Shown here piece by piece: positions 6,753 to 14,257 of a DNA stretch of 25,660 nucleotides. Source of the DNA: a virus; IMG/VR virus record IMGVR_UViG_3300030390_001176, positions 1 through 25,660 of that record. One strand, given 5' to 3'. How positions within the stretch are numbered: position 1 is the first letter of the stretch; each line of letters begins with the position of its first letter. The position numbers and the translations under genes were made by a program. The notes beneath the pieces are model-generated. The model worked only from the letters and a program-made list of their open reading frames with translations, was not told the origin of the DNA and did no database searches.

Positions 6753-6894
6753 CAAAACTAAAAGAGTATGCAAAGAATGTGGTAAGCCAGCTACATACTT
6801 TTATGAGCAATGGTGGTGTGGACACACAAGAGATTTAAAAGGTGTATGTGTTAATAAAAAAGAGAGGAAAAATGAAACAAATAATAACACTTGA
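6736..6894 (+). CDS. Small Cys-rich zinc-finger-like protein, 52 residues
   Basis: A 52-residue ORF with CKECG (C12, C15), WWCGH (C28, H30) and C38, fitting a small zinc-binding protein. Its 5' end overlaps the previous C4 protein by 17 nt and its 3' end overlaps the polymerase start by 23 nt. The basic N-terminus MPTKYNKTKR fits a nucleic-acid binder. It is the second of several small Cys-rich proteins clustered around the polymerase. It has no strong ribosome binding site. Confidence 0.62.
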   Translation: MPTKYNKTKRVCKECGKPATYFYEQWWCGHTRDLKGVCVNKKERKNETNNNT

Positions 6895-8743
6895 TTTTGA
6901 AACATTCTATGACACGGGGTATGGATTAAAAGCCCTAACTGTTGAAGAATATATTAAGAGTCCTCAGTTTCAAGTCATTGGCTTTGCTATTAAAGTAAAT
7001 GATGGCTCTACTAAATGGTATTCAGGTACTCACGAAGAGTTACAAGAAATAATAAATTCTTTTGAGTGGGAAGAATCAGGACTGTTGTGTCATAACATTC
7101 ATTTTGACGGAGCAATTCTCTCGTGGATATTTGGAGCAGTCCCTAAACTTTATCTTGATACACTATCTATGGCTCGTGCAGTGCATGGCACAAATGCAGG
7201 GGGTTCATTAAAAGCTTTAGCTGAGCGTTACAATCTGGGAGTAAAAGGAACAGAGGTTCTGGACGCTAAAGGAAAACGATTGGAGGACTTTCAACCTCAT
7301 GAACTTCATAGATATGGCGAATACTGTAAGAATGATGTTAACTTGACAGCAAAACTCTTCGCAGCATTGAATGTTTCATTTCCTTTAGAAGAACTCAAGC
7401 TGATAGATATAACAACCCGCATGTACACCGTACCTACATTATCAGTAGATGATGCTTTATTAATTACTCGTCTAGAAGAAGTAGAGAAAGAGAAAAAAGA
7501 ACTGTTAGAGGGATTGATGAAGAAGCTTAAATGTGAAACTCCTGAAGATGTACGCAAGAAGTTAGCAAGTAACAAACAATTTGCTGAATTATTAGAAGAG
7601 CTAGGGGTAGATGTACCTTTAAAAATATCTCCTACAACTGAGAAAGAAACTTATGCGTTAGCTAAAAATGATTTAGGATTTATAGAGTTATGTGAACATG
7701 AGGATAGCTTTATTCAAGAGCTATGTTCTGTAAGGCTTGGCACTAAGTCGACAATGGAAGAATCACGAATTAGAAGATTTCTAGACATTGGTGCACGGAA
7801 CAGAGGCCTTCTTCCCGTACCATTAAGATACTACGGAGCTCACACAGGTAGGTGGTCAGGACAGGACAAAATAAACTTTCAGAACTTACCTAGCAGGGAC
7901 GTTAAGAAAAAAGCTTTAAAGAATGGAATTCTTCCACCTGATGACCATGTAATATTAAATGTAGATTCCTCACAAATCGAGGCTCGTATACTAGTGTGGC
8001 TTGCAGGTCAAGAAGATGTGGTAGAACAATTTAGAAAAGGGGAAGATGTATATTCTAATTTTGCGTCTAAGGTATATAACAAGAAGATAGATAAAAGAAA
8101 CAAGGTAGAAAGGTTTGTTGGAAAGACTTGTATACTTGGATTAGGGTATGGTACAGGGTGGAAGAAACTACAACACACATTAGAAACTCAACCACCTAGT
8201 GCTAAGTTATCGGATATGGAATGTCAAAACTTAGTTAAAGTTTATAGAGATTTAAACCACGAAGTAATTGACTTATGGCAGGATTGTGACCAAGCATTAG
8301 GAGATATAGCATCATGGGAAAATGGTAAAGCTCCTTATTATATAGGCAAACACGAGGTTCTTAAGGTTACTAAAGAGGGTATACAACTACCTAATGGAAT
8401 GTATATATACTATCCTGAACTAGAATGGGATACTTCTGAGGCTAAAGGAAGATTTGTTTATAAGTCAAGACGAGGTAAAGTAGGTATATGGGGAGGTTCA
8501 GTAGTAGAAAATGTAGTACAGGCATTAGCTAGAATAGTTATAGGTGAACAAATGATTCAAATTAATAGAAAATATAAACCCATACTTACAGTACACGATG
8601 CTATAGTATGTGTTGCACCTAAAAAAGAAAGACAGGAAGCTTTAGATTTTATGATGAAAGAAATGTCTATACCACCTCAATGGGGTAAAGATTTACCTAT
8701 TACTTGCGAGGGAGGTTTTGCAGATAATTACGGAGATTGTTAA
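6872..8743 (+). CDS. polA: Family A DNA polymerase with 3'-5' exonuclease
   Basis: A replicative family A polymerase. I choose the ATG at 6872 (623 residues), since GAGAGGA lies 5 nt upstream; an in-frame ATG at 6842 lacks this. The 3'-5' exonuclease has DFE (8-10), HNIHFD (74-79) and D155 in YCKND. Polymerase motifs: RWS and FQNLPSRD (327-343), motif A DSSQIEAR (365-372), motif B R414-x3-K418-x3-L422-x3-Y426-G, and motif C VHD (574-576). No 5'-3' exonuclease domain. The residue matching E. coli Phe762 is Leu, a variant common in marine phage polymerases and reported to lower rate or raise fidelity. It copies the phage genome together with the primase-helicase at 14254. Confidence 0.95.
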   Translation: MKQIITLDFETFYDTGYGLKALTVEEYIKSPQFQVIGFAIKVNDGSTKWYSGTHEELQEIINSFEWEESGLLCHNIHFDGAILSWIFGAVPKLYLDTLSMARAVHGTNAGGSLKALAERYNLGVKGTEVLDAKGKRLEDFQPHELHRYGEYCKNDVNLTAKLFAALNVSFPLEELKLIDITTRMYTVPTLSVDDALLITRLEEVEKEKKELLEGLMKKLKCETPEDVRKKLASNKQFAELLEELGVDVPLKISPTTEKETYALAKNDLGFIELCEHEDSFIQELCSVRLGTKSTMEESRIRRFLDIGARNRGLLPVPLRYYGAHTGRWSGQDKINFQNLPSRDVKKKALKNGILPPDDHVILNVDSSQIEARILVWLAGQEDVVEQFRKGEDVYSNFASKVYNKKIDKRNKVERFVGKTCILGLGYGTGWKKLQHTLETQPPSAKLSDMECQNLVKVYRDLNHEVIDLWQDCDQALGDIASWENGKAPYYIGKHEVLKVTKEGIQLPNGMYIYYPELEWDTSEAKGRFVYKSRRGKVGIWGGSVVENVVQALARIVIGEQMIQINRKYKPILTVHDAIVCVAPKKERQEALDFMMKEMSIPPQWGKDLPITCEGGFADNYGDC

Positions 8744-8744
8744 A

Positions 8745-8939
8745 ATGGCTAATATGATAGAGCATAGTAACTTTATATCGGTACATGAACTAAAACAACA
8801 ATGGGAAGATGACATTGTAGCAGAAGACGAAGAAAAAATTAAGATGGGATTAACTAAAAGATGTATGAATTGTCACAAAGCAGTAGTAAAATGTGATTGT
8901 GTAGGTCATACACTTGATTCTACTTACTGGGGCTACTAA
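8745..8939 (+). CDS. Small Cys-rich protein, 64 residues
   Basis: The ATG at 8745 follows the polymerase stop by one base, with GGAG upstream; a longer reading from 8718 would overlap the polymerase and is less likely. The C-terminal half has C40-x2-C43-x6-C50-x1-C52, a zinc-ribbon-like pattern. The N-terminal half is acidic and helical. It is tightly linked to the polymerase and may be an accessory factor, by position only. Confidence 0.7.
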   Translation: MANMIEHSNFISVHELKQQWEDDIVAEDEEKIKMGLTKRCMNCHKAVVKCDCVGHTLDSTYWGY

Positions 8940-8940
8940 A

Positions 8941-9219
8941 ATGTTAGCTGAAGGTATTTTTATACTGACAGTAAGCCTATCAGGAAACTACGATGACTTA
9001 GAATTTGTGGGCTACTTCAACGACTGCTCTGTGGCTATTCAGTACTTTAAAGAACACTGTTCAGAACATAAGGCGGCGAGTTGTTTGTTAAAAGAATATA
9101 GTAATATACCACCTGACCATGTACCTCCTACTCCATTTGATTTTGACACTATTCGAGAATCACAATCGTGCGGATTTGTGGGGGTTGAGACCCGAAATAA
9201 ATTTATAAAGGATAATTAA
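8941..9219 (+). CDS. Hypothetical protein, 92 residues
   Basis: I choose the ATG at 8941 (92 residues), one base after the previous stop; an alternative at 8914 would overlap the previous gene and has no advantage. It is a small alpha/beta protein with four Cys (29, 40, 48, 77) and a proline-rich NIPPDHVPPTPFDFD segment (55-69). No family is recognised. The stop overlaps the next start (TAATG). Confidence 0.7.
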   Translation: MLAEGIFILTVSLSGNYDDLEFVGYFNDCSVAIQYFKEHCSEHKAASCLLKEYSNIPPDHVPPTPFDFDTIRESQSCGFVGVETRNKFIKDN

Positions 9220-9362
9220 TGGCTAGGAAAGTTAAACAAACAGAACAAGTATATGAACCAACACACAAACGAACGAGTCAAGGTGGACGAATACCAAAGA
9301 CATCTTCCATGAACAAAAGCTTTAGAGCTGGATACAAAAAATACAGAGGACAAGGAAGATAA
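9219..9362 (+). CDS. Small basic protein ending in KKYRGQGR
   Basis: A 47-residue, very basic ORF (starts MARKVKQTEQ, ends AGYKKYRGQGR) that spans exactly from the previous stop to the next start, with TAATG overlaps at both ends and ATAAAGGAT as ribosome binding site. The C-terminal KKYRGQGR is, from memory, typical of short conserved proteins in marine phages. It is likely unstructured and nucleic-acid binding. Function unknown. Confidence 0.72.
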   Translation: MARKVKQTEQVYEPTHKRTSQGGRIPKTSSMNKSFRAGYKKYRGQGR

Positions 9363-10024
9363 TGGCAGACTTTACATGGAGTTACTCAGCACTAAAGCAA
9401 TATCAAAATTGCCCCAGACAGTATCATGAAATAAAAGTATTAAAAAATTACATAGTTAAAGAGAACGAAGCTATGCGATATGGTACTGAAGTGCATGAGG
9501 CGTTAGAACTCTATGTGAAAGAAGGCAAAGAGTTAGCTAAAAATTATCAACGATTTAAACAATTTGTAGACCCTCTTATTAAAATTAAAGGGGATAAATA
9601 CCCTGAACATAAAATGGCTTTGACTTATAATAAAGAGCCATGTGATTTTGATAGTGATACTCGGTGGGTAAGAGGCATTGCTGACTTACTTATTGTAGAT
9701 GGGACACATGCATTTGTAGTTGATTATAAAACAGGGAGTAAAAAATATCCTGACCCTAAACAGTTAAGGTTAATGTCTTTAATGGTGTTTAGTATATTCC
9801 CTGATGTTCAAAAAGTAAAAGGGGCTTTGTTTTTTATAATGCATAACAGTATTGTAGAAGAAACATATTTTAGAAAAGATATGGACAAATCATGGGGAAG
9901 ATTTGAACAACCTTTAAAAAGATTAGAAATGTCATATGATAATGATGTATGGCAAGCTAACCCTACTCCTTTATGTGGGTGGTGCTCAGTAGATAGTTGT
10001 GAGTTTTGGAAGCCAAGAAGATAA
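9362..10024 (+). CDS. PD-(D/E)XK nuclease, RecB/Cas4-like with Fe-S type cysteines
   Basis: A 220-residue nuclease of the RecB/Cas4-like PD-(D/E)XK superfamily. Catalytic-site residues read as H45 (GTEVHEA), D107 (GIADLL), D121-Y-K123 and Q134. The cysteines C17 near the N-terminus and C205-x2-C208-x4-C213 near the C-terminus fit the 4Fe-4S arrangement of Cas4 and AddB. Such phage proteins act as exonucleases in recombination, end processing or host DNA breakdown. AAGGAAG precedes the ATG, which overlaps the previous stop. No recombinase gene is seen in the window. Confidence 0.88.
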   Translation: MADFTWSYSALKQYQNCPRQYHEIKVLKNYIVKENEAMRYGTEVHEALELYVKEGKELAKNYQRFKQFVDPLIKIKGDKYPEHKMALTYNKEPCDFDSDTRWVRGIADLLIVDGTHAFVVDYKTGSKKYPDPKQLRLMSLMVFSIFPDVQKVKGALFFIMHNSIVEETYFRKDMDKSWGRFEQPLKRLEMSYDNDVWQANPTPLCGWCSVDSCEFWKPRR

Positions 10025-10042
10025 ATGTGGTAAAATACATAA

Positions 10043-10372
10043 ATGGCATATACAAAGAAAAAAAGACCTTATAAAAAAGAATACCAGCAACAAAAAGCTC
10101 GTAAGTCAGAGCATGAACGTCGCATGGAACGTCAACGTGCACGCCGTAAGATAGATAAGACAGGAAAAGATGCAAACAAAAACGGTGTAGCAGACAAACG
10201 TGAGGGTAAAGATGTGTCACATAGAAAAGCTCTATCTAAGGGTGGTTCTAACAAGGCCGGGGTTACGATTCAATCTAAATCTAAAAACCGTTCATTCAAA
10301 AGAAATTCTTCTAAAAAGCTTGTATCTGAGACTAGTACAAGGGAAAGAAAAAAAAGAACTAAAAAAACTTGA
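10043..10372 (+). CDS. Basic HNH-like phage protein
   Basis: A 109-residue, extremely basic protein. The core DVSHRKALSKGGSN (57-70) followed by KNRSFKRN (81-88) resembles a conserved phage family with an HNH-like pattern (DH, GG, N), often annotated as HNH endonuclease. Most of the rest is Lys/Arg-rich and probably disordered. It has no good ribosome binding site. The TGA stop overlaps the -35 of the promoter at 10369. Nuclease activity is not certain, because a full third HNH motif is not obvious. Confidence 0.78.
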   Translation: MAYTKKKRPYKKEYQQQKARKSEHERRMERQRARRKIDKTGKDANKNGVADKREGKDVSHRKALSKGGSNKAGVTIQSKSKNRSFKRNSSKKLVSETSTRERKKRTKKT

Positions 10373-10398
10373 CATATAAATATGTTAAGTAGTATACT
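10369..10398 (+). promoter_or_regulatory. Sigma70-type promoter before the helicase operon
   Basis: TTGACA (10369-10374), an 18-nt spacer and TATACT (10393-10398) make the best sigma70 match I found in the window. The -35 overlaps the stop of the preceding gene. Transcription would cover the SNF2-like helicase and the genes after it. Confidence 0.78.
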
Positions 10399-10401
10399 TA
10401 A
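10385..10401. promoter_or_regulatory. Inverted repeat over the -10, possible operator
   Basis: A perfect 7-bp inverted repeat, TTAAGTA-GTA-TACTTAA, overlaps the -10 of the promoter at 10369-10398. The placement is right for a repressor that blocks polymerase. A second, shorter hairpin (GGTTA-TAG-TAACC, 10413-10425) lies in the leader. Operator function is inferred. Confidence 0.5.
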
Positions 10402-10447
10402 TTTCGCAGTGGGGTTATAGTAACCTTACGATTTTAAGAGAGGGAAC

Positions 10448-12019
10448 ATGAAATTAATTGATAACAAAGCAGTTCAAATAACTGTTTCAGAACAAATAGG
10501 CAATAGTATTGTGGCTCAACTAAATAAGTCAGCTATTATAAAAAACCACGGCAAACTTGTAGATGTTTTAGTTAATTGGGGTGTTCAAGAAATGACCTAC
10601 CTCAATAGAGCCATTAGATTTAAAACTGCTTTACCCTCCCCTATAGTAAAAGAATATAATTGGCCTGGTCTGTATAAACCTTTTGACCATCAACGAGTTA
10701 CCTCTGAATTTTTAAGTATTAATCCTAAAGCATTTTGTTTTAATGAAGCAGGTACAGGGAAAACTTCTTCTGTGTTATGGTCAGCAGATTATCTAATGAA
10801 CCTCGGTCTTGTTAAACGAGTATTAGTTATCTGTCCATTATCTATTATGTATTCAGCTTGGCAAAACGATATATTTAATACTTGTATGCATCGGACATCT
10901 GCTGTATGTCATGGCTCCGCAGACAAAAGAAAAACTATTATAGAAAGCTCATATGAGTTTGTGATTATTAATTATGATGGTGTTAATATCGTAAAAGAAG
11001 CTATTAAAAAGGGAGGGTTTGATTTAATAGTAATTGATGAAGCTAATGCTTACAAGTCTACAAGCACTTCAAGATGGAAAACTATATCTAAAATTCTTAC
11101 TCTTGATACAAGATTATGGATGCTTACAGGTACACCAGCTTCTCAATCTCCTATGGATGCATATGGTATAGCAAAGTTAGTAGCTCCTGAGCGAGTTCCT
11201 AAATTTACCAATGCATGGAGAGATAAAGTTATGCATCAAATATCTAGATTTAAATGGTTACCAAGACCTGATTCTAAACATAAAGTATTTGAAGCTTTAC
11301 AACCAGCAATTAGATTTGCTAAGGCCCAGTGTTTAGATTTGCCTGATGTTATGTATCAAACAAGAGAAATACCTTTAACTACTCAAGCACTTTCGTATTA
11401 TAAAGAATTAAAAAATCAAATGCTTATTGAAACAGGGGGAGAATCAGTAACCGCTGTTAATGCAGCGGCTGGGCTTAATAAGTTATTACAGATATCAGGA
11501 GGAGCAGTTTATACAGATACAAAAGAAGTAATTGAGTTTGATATTAAGCCACGATTAAATGCATTAATGGAAGCAGTAGAAGAAACAGAACATAAAGTAT
11601 TAGTGTTTGTGCCATATAGACATACTATTACTTTAGTAGCTGACCATTTAACAAAGAATAATATAAGTAATGAGCTTATTCATGGAGATGTTAAAGCCAC
11701 TGAAAGAGCCGCAGTTATTAATAGATTCCAAACAGAGGACAACCCTAGGGTTTTAGTTGTTCAACCTCAGTCTGCATCACATGGAGTAACTCTAACTAGA
11801 GCCAATGTAGTTTTATTTTGGTCTCCTGTTATGAGTGTGGAGGTATATTTACAATGTATTGCTCGTATGGATAGAGTAGGACAGGTTAATAAAATGACAG
11901 TTGTTCATTTACAAGGGTCAGATGTAGAAAAAAGAATGTATAGAATGCTTCAGGGTAAGGTGGATTCCCACATAAAATTAGTTGATTTATATAGAGAGGA
12001 GTTAGAAAATGTCAGTTAA
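10448..12019 (+). CDS. SNF2-like DEAD/DEAH superfamily 2 helicase
   Basis: A 523-residue SF2 protein of the SNF2 type. Lobe 1 has Walker A (EAGTGKTS, 100-107), a DEAN Walker B (197-200) and TGTP (227-230). Lobe 2 has FVPYRHT near 387-393, QPQSASHGVTLT (439-450) and motif VI QCIARMDRVGQ (469-479). Phage SNF2-like proteins use ATP to move on duplex DNA and are usually assigned to replication, recombination or displacing bound proteins. GAGAGGG lies 4 nt before the ATG, and it is the first gene after the 10369 promoter. It overlaps the next gene by 11 nt. There is no extra domain. Confidence 0.92.
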   Translation: MKLIDNKAVQITVSEQIGNSIVAQLNKSAIIKNHGKLVDVLVNWGVQEMTYLNRAIRFKTALPSPIVKEYNWPGLYKPFDHQRVTSEFLSINPKAFCFNEAGTGKTSSVLWSADYLMNLGLVKRVLVICPLSIMYSAWQNDIFNTCMHRTSAVCHGSADKRKTIIESSYEFVIINYDGVNIVKEAIKKGGFDLIVIDEANAYKSTSTSRWKTISKILTLDTRLWMLTGTPASQSPMDAYGIAKLVAPERVPKFTNAWRDKVMHQISRFKWLPRPDSKHKVFEALQPAIRFAKAQCLDLPDVMYQTREIPLTTQALSYYKELKNQMLIETGGESVTAVNAAAGLNKLLQISGGAVYTDTKEVIEFDIKPRLNALMEAVEETEHKVLVFVPYRHTITLVADHLTKNNISNELIHGDVKATERAAVINRFQTEDNPRVLVVQPQSASHGVTLTRANVVLFWSPVMSVEVYLQCIARMDRVGQVNKMTVVHLQGSDVEKRMYRMLQGKVDSHIKLVDLYREELENVS

Positions 12020-12407
12020 ATTAGAAGAATTAGTCAAAGCGTATATTGCAATTCGTAATAAACGTGACGCTAATGCAAGAGAGTTCGATGCCAAAGATAA
12101 AGATTTAAAAGGCGAACTTGCACAGTTAGAACAAGTTATGCTGAACTCGTGTAACGAAATAGACGCAGATAGTATTCGTACTGGAAGCGGAACAATCATA
12201 AAAACCATGAAAGAGAATTTTGTATGTGGTGATTGGGATAATTTTAAGGACTACGTTATGAACAATGACGCAATTGAATTATTACAACAACGCATACATC
12301 AGACTAATTTCAAGGAATTTTTAAGCAACCGAACCGATGAGGGATTACCTCCTGGTATTAGTACTATGAGAGAGTTTCAAATTGTAGTTCGCAAACCAAG
12401 TAAATAA
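12009..12407 (+). CDS. Hypothetical coiled-coil protein next to SSB
   Basis: A 132-residue protein. Residues 1-50 are helical and likely coiled coil, followed by an aromatic-rich part (ENFVCGDWDNFKDYVMNND near 69-87) and a C-terminus GLPPGISTMREFQIVVRKP (113-131). I know similar proteins beside phage SSB genes, with no established function. GAGGAG precedes the ATG, which lies inside the helicase end. A DNA-replication accessory role is inferred from position. Confidence 0.8.
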   Translation: MSVKLEELVKAYIAIRNKRDANAREFDAKDKDLKGELAQLEQVMLNSCNEIDADSIRTGSGTIIKTMKENFVCGDWDNFKDYVMNNDAIELLQQRIHQTNFKEFLSNRTDEGLPPGISTMREFQIVVRKPSK

Positions 12408-12424
12408 CTTAAGGAGATACAAAC

Positions 12425-13099
12425 ATGGCAACAACAGATAACACAATCACTACACCAAAAGGTATTGCACAATACCCTTGGTTATCTAAACCCGACACTA
12501 AATTTTCAGAAGAGGGTGAGTACAAAGTAAATGTAATACTTACTAAAGAAGAAGCATCACCACTAGTTGAAAAAATTAATGGTATATTTGCTGAAAACGT
12601 TAAAGAAGAAACTAAGAAAAATAAAGGTAAAGAAGTTAAAACTTCTAACCCCCCTTACATGGACGAGTTAGATGATGATGGAAAGCCTACAGGTAATGTT
12701 ATTCTTAAGTTTAAATCTAAAGCGGCTTATCCTCCAGCTATCTTTGATTCAAAAGGCACAGTAATGAAAGACAGTAATATATGGGGAGGCTCTGAAGTTA
12801 AAGTTAATGGTTATGTCGCACCTTATTTTACAAGTATGGTAGGTGCAGGTGTAGCTCTTAGACTTAGAGCTGTTCAAGTAATTCAGTATGTAGAAGGTTC
12901 TCAAGGTGCGGGACGATTTGGTTTTGAGGAAGAAGACGGAGGATTTATTCAAGAAGTTCCTGAAAAATTTGATGAGTTTGACGCTCCAAAAGAAGCACCT
13001 AAAGTAGAAGAACCTGTAGTAAGAAAAGACCCTACTGAGAGTATGGATAAGTCTGACGATATATCAGGAATTATTGATAAATGGTCTACTAAAGATTAA
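12425..13099 (+). CDS. Single-stranded DNA-binding protein, T7 gp2.5-like (DUF2815)
   Basis: A 224-residue OB-fold ssDNA-binding protein of the gp2.5/DUF2815 kind, close to the usual length of about 230. The core runs from TPKGIAQYPWLSKPD (10-24) through VILKFKSKAAYPP (92-104) to GVALRLRAVQVIQYV (142-156). After about 165 it is acidic, as in SSB tails that bind the polymerase and helicase. The tail ends DISGIIDKWSTKD, a motif echoed at the end of the next protein. AAGGAG precedes the ATG. It would coat ssDNA during replication. Confidence 0.87.
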   Translation: MATTDNTITTPKGIAQYPWLSKPDTKFSEEGEYKVNVILTKEEASPLVEKINGIFAENVKEETKKNKGKEVKTSNPPYMDELDDDGKPTGNVILKFKSKAAYPPAIFDSKGTVMKDSNIWGGSEVKVNGYVAPYFTSMVGAGVALRLRAVQVIQYVEGSQGAGRFGFEEEDGGFIQEVPEKFDEFDAPKEAPKVEEPVVRKDPTESMDKSDDISGIIDKWSTKD

Positions 13100-13107
13100 G
13101 GGTAGAC

Positions 13108-13950
13108 ATGACTGATGAACTTAAGGATATAATTGAAGACAGTCACTCGCCTTTAGATTCAGATACTTTAGCGGTATCAGGGGAGTTAAATAAACCTCTT
13201 CATCGCATCTCTTTGAATGGAAACAAATTTAGAAAGATGTTAGGAAGTGAAGAGGTAGCCGTAGCTCCTGACCAACATTTAAATGTTGTAATAATAAAGA
13301 TGGCTCACACGCCGTCTAGAACTTATTATGATAAAGTATATCAGGAGGGTAAAATTTCAAGTCCTGTGTGCTGGTCTAATGATTCTCAAGTAGCAGACAA
13401 GGATGTGCCTATTGCTCAAGCAAAATCTTGTAACCAATGTAAAAATAGTGTACGAGGTTCAGGTGCTAATGGCATGGGCACGGCTTGTAAACTTTCATGG
13501 CGTATAGCAGTAGTTTTAGCTAAGGATATGAAAGGAGACATTATTCAATTAGTTCTGCCAGCGATGTCTTGTTTTGGTAAAGAGAAGCATGGTAAATGGC
13601 CTTTTAGACCTTATATTCAGATGCTTGCAAATAATAGTGTTAGTGCAGGAAGAGTTATAACAAAATTACAGTTTGATGAAGAAGTTAATATACCCAAACT
13701 TTTGTTCTCTCCAGTAGCCGCTATTAAAGAATGTGATATGGAAGATTTACAACTCAAATCAAAAGACCGTACCGCAGCTAAGGCTATTACATTAAATGTA
13801 AAAACTCAGAATGAAGTAGACCCTAACCGGCCCACGGTGCAATTTGATGTATTTCTTGAAACACCAGCAGAACCTACTTCACAACAAATAGAAAGAGATG
13901 AAGAAGTTTCAGACATTATTAAACGATGGACAAATAAAAACGGGAGTTAA
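13108..13950 (+). CDS. C4 zinc-binding protein with SSB-type tail, function unknown
   Basis: A 280-residue protein conserved in look with a phage family of unknown function. Cysteines C88, C108, C111 and C127 form a probable zinc site (PVCWSND ... CNQCKNS ... ACKLSWR). Around it are strands such as IIQLVLPAMSCFG (145-157). The C-terminal 15 residues, EVSDIIKRWTNKNGS, match the tail of the adjacent SSB (pattern [DE]-[IV]-S-x-I-I-x-[KR]-W-[ST]-x-K). It could be a second ssDNA-binding or replication accessory protein, since T4 gp32 also holds zinc. The assignment as an SSB is inference. Confidence 0.82.
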   Translation: MTDELKDIIEDSHSPLDSDTLAVSGELNKPLHRISLNGNKFRKMLGSEEVAVAPDQHLNVVIIKMAHTPSRTYYDKVYQEGKISSPVCWSNDSQVADKDVPIAQAKSCNQCKNSVRGSGANGMGTACKLSWRIAVVLAKDMKGDIIQLVLPAMSCFGKEKHGKWPFRPYIQMLANNSVSAGRVITKLQFDEEVNIPKLLFSPVAAIKECDMEDLQLKSKDRTAAKAITLNVKTQNEVDPNRPTVQFDVFLETPAEPTSQQIERDEEVSDIIKRWTNKNGS

Positions 13951-13951
13951 A

Positions 13952-14257
13952 ATGGCACGACCTTATAGCGACAAATTTTTATTGGGCTTACAGTACGCCG
14001 ACCAAAATAAGTTAGGCATACAACTAGCTCAACTATGTGTCAAGTCTAATCTACCTACGATGTATCTAAGTGATATGTTTAAAGTAAGTAGACAGAGTGT
14101 ACATAACTGGTTTCGAGGGAAACCTATCAGGAAAGCACATCAAAAACTAATTTTAGAATTTATGGTTTTGGTTGAACTTGATTTAAAAAACAATGTGTTA
14201 CCAGCACGCAACTTAGCTAACGCTCGGCAATACGCTAGTGATTGGTCTTCAAGATGA
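13952..14257 (+). CDS. Helix-turn-helix protein, 101 residues
   Basis: I choose the ATG at 13952 (101 residues), since GGGAG lies 5 nt upstream; an in-frame ATG at 13898 would overlap the previous gene by 53 nt. Residues about 34-57 form a helix-turn-helix (LPTMYLSDMFKVSRQSVHNW), XRE/Cro-like in look, followed by a helical C-terminal half. It is a candidate for the regulator that binds the palindromic operators, although no proof is present. It overlaps the primase-helicase start by ATGA. Confidence 0.75.
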   Translation: MARPYSDKFLLGLQYADQNKLGIQLAQLCVKSNLPTMYLSDMFKVSRQSVHNWFRGKPIRKAHQKLILEFMVLVELDLKNNVLPARNLANARQYASDWSSR

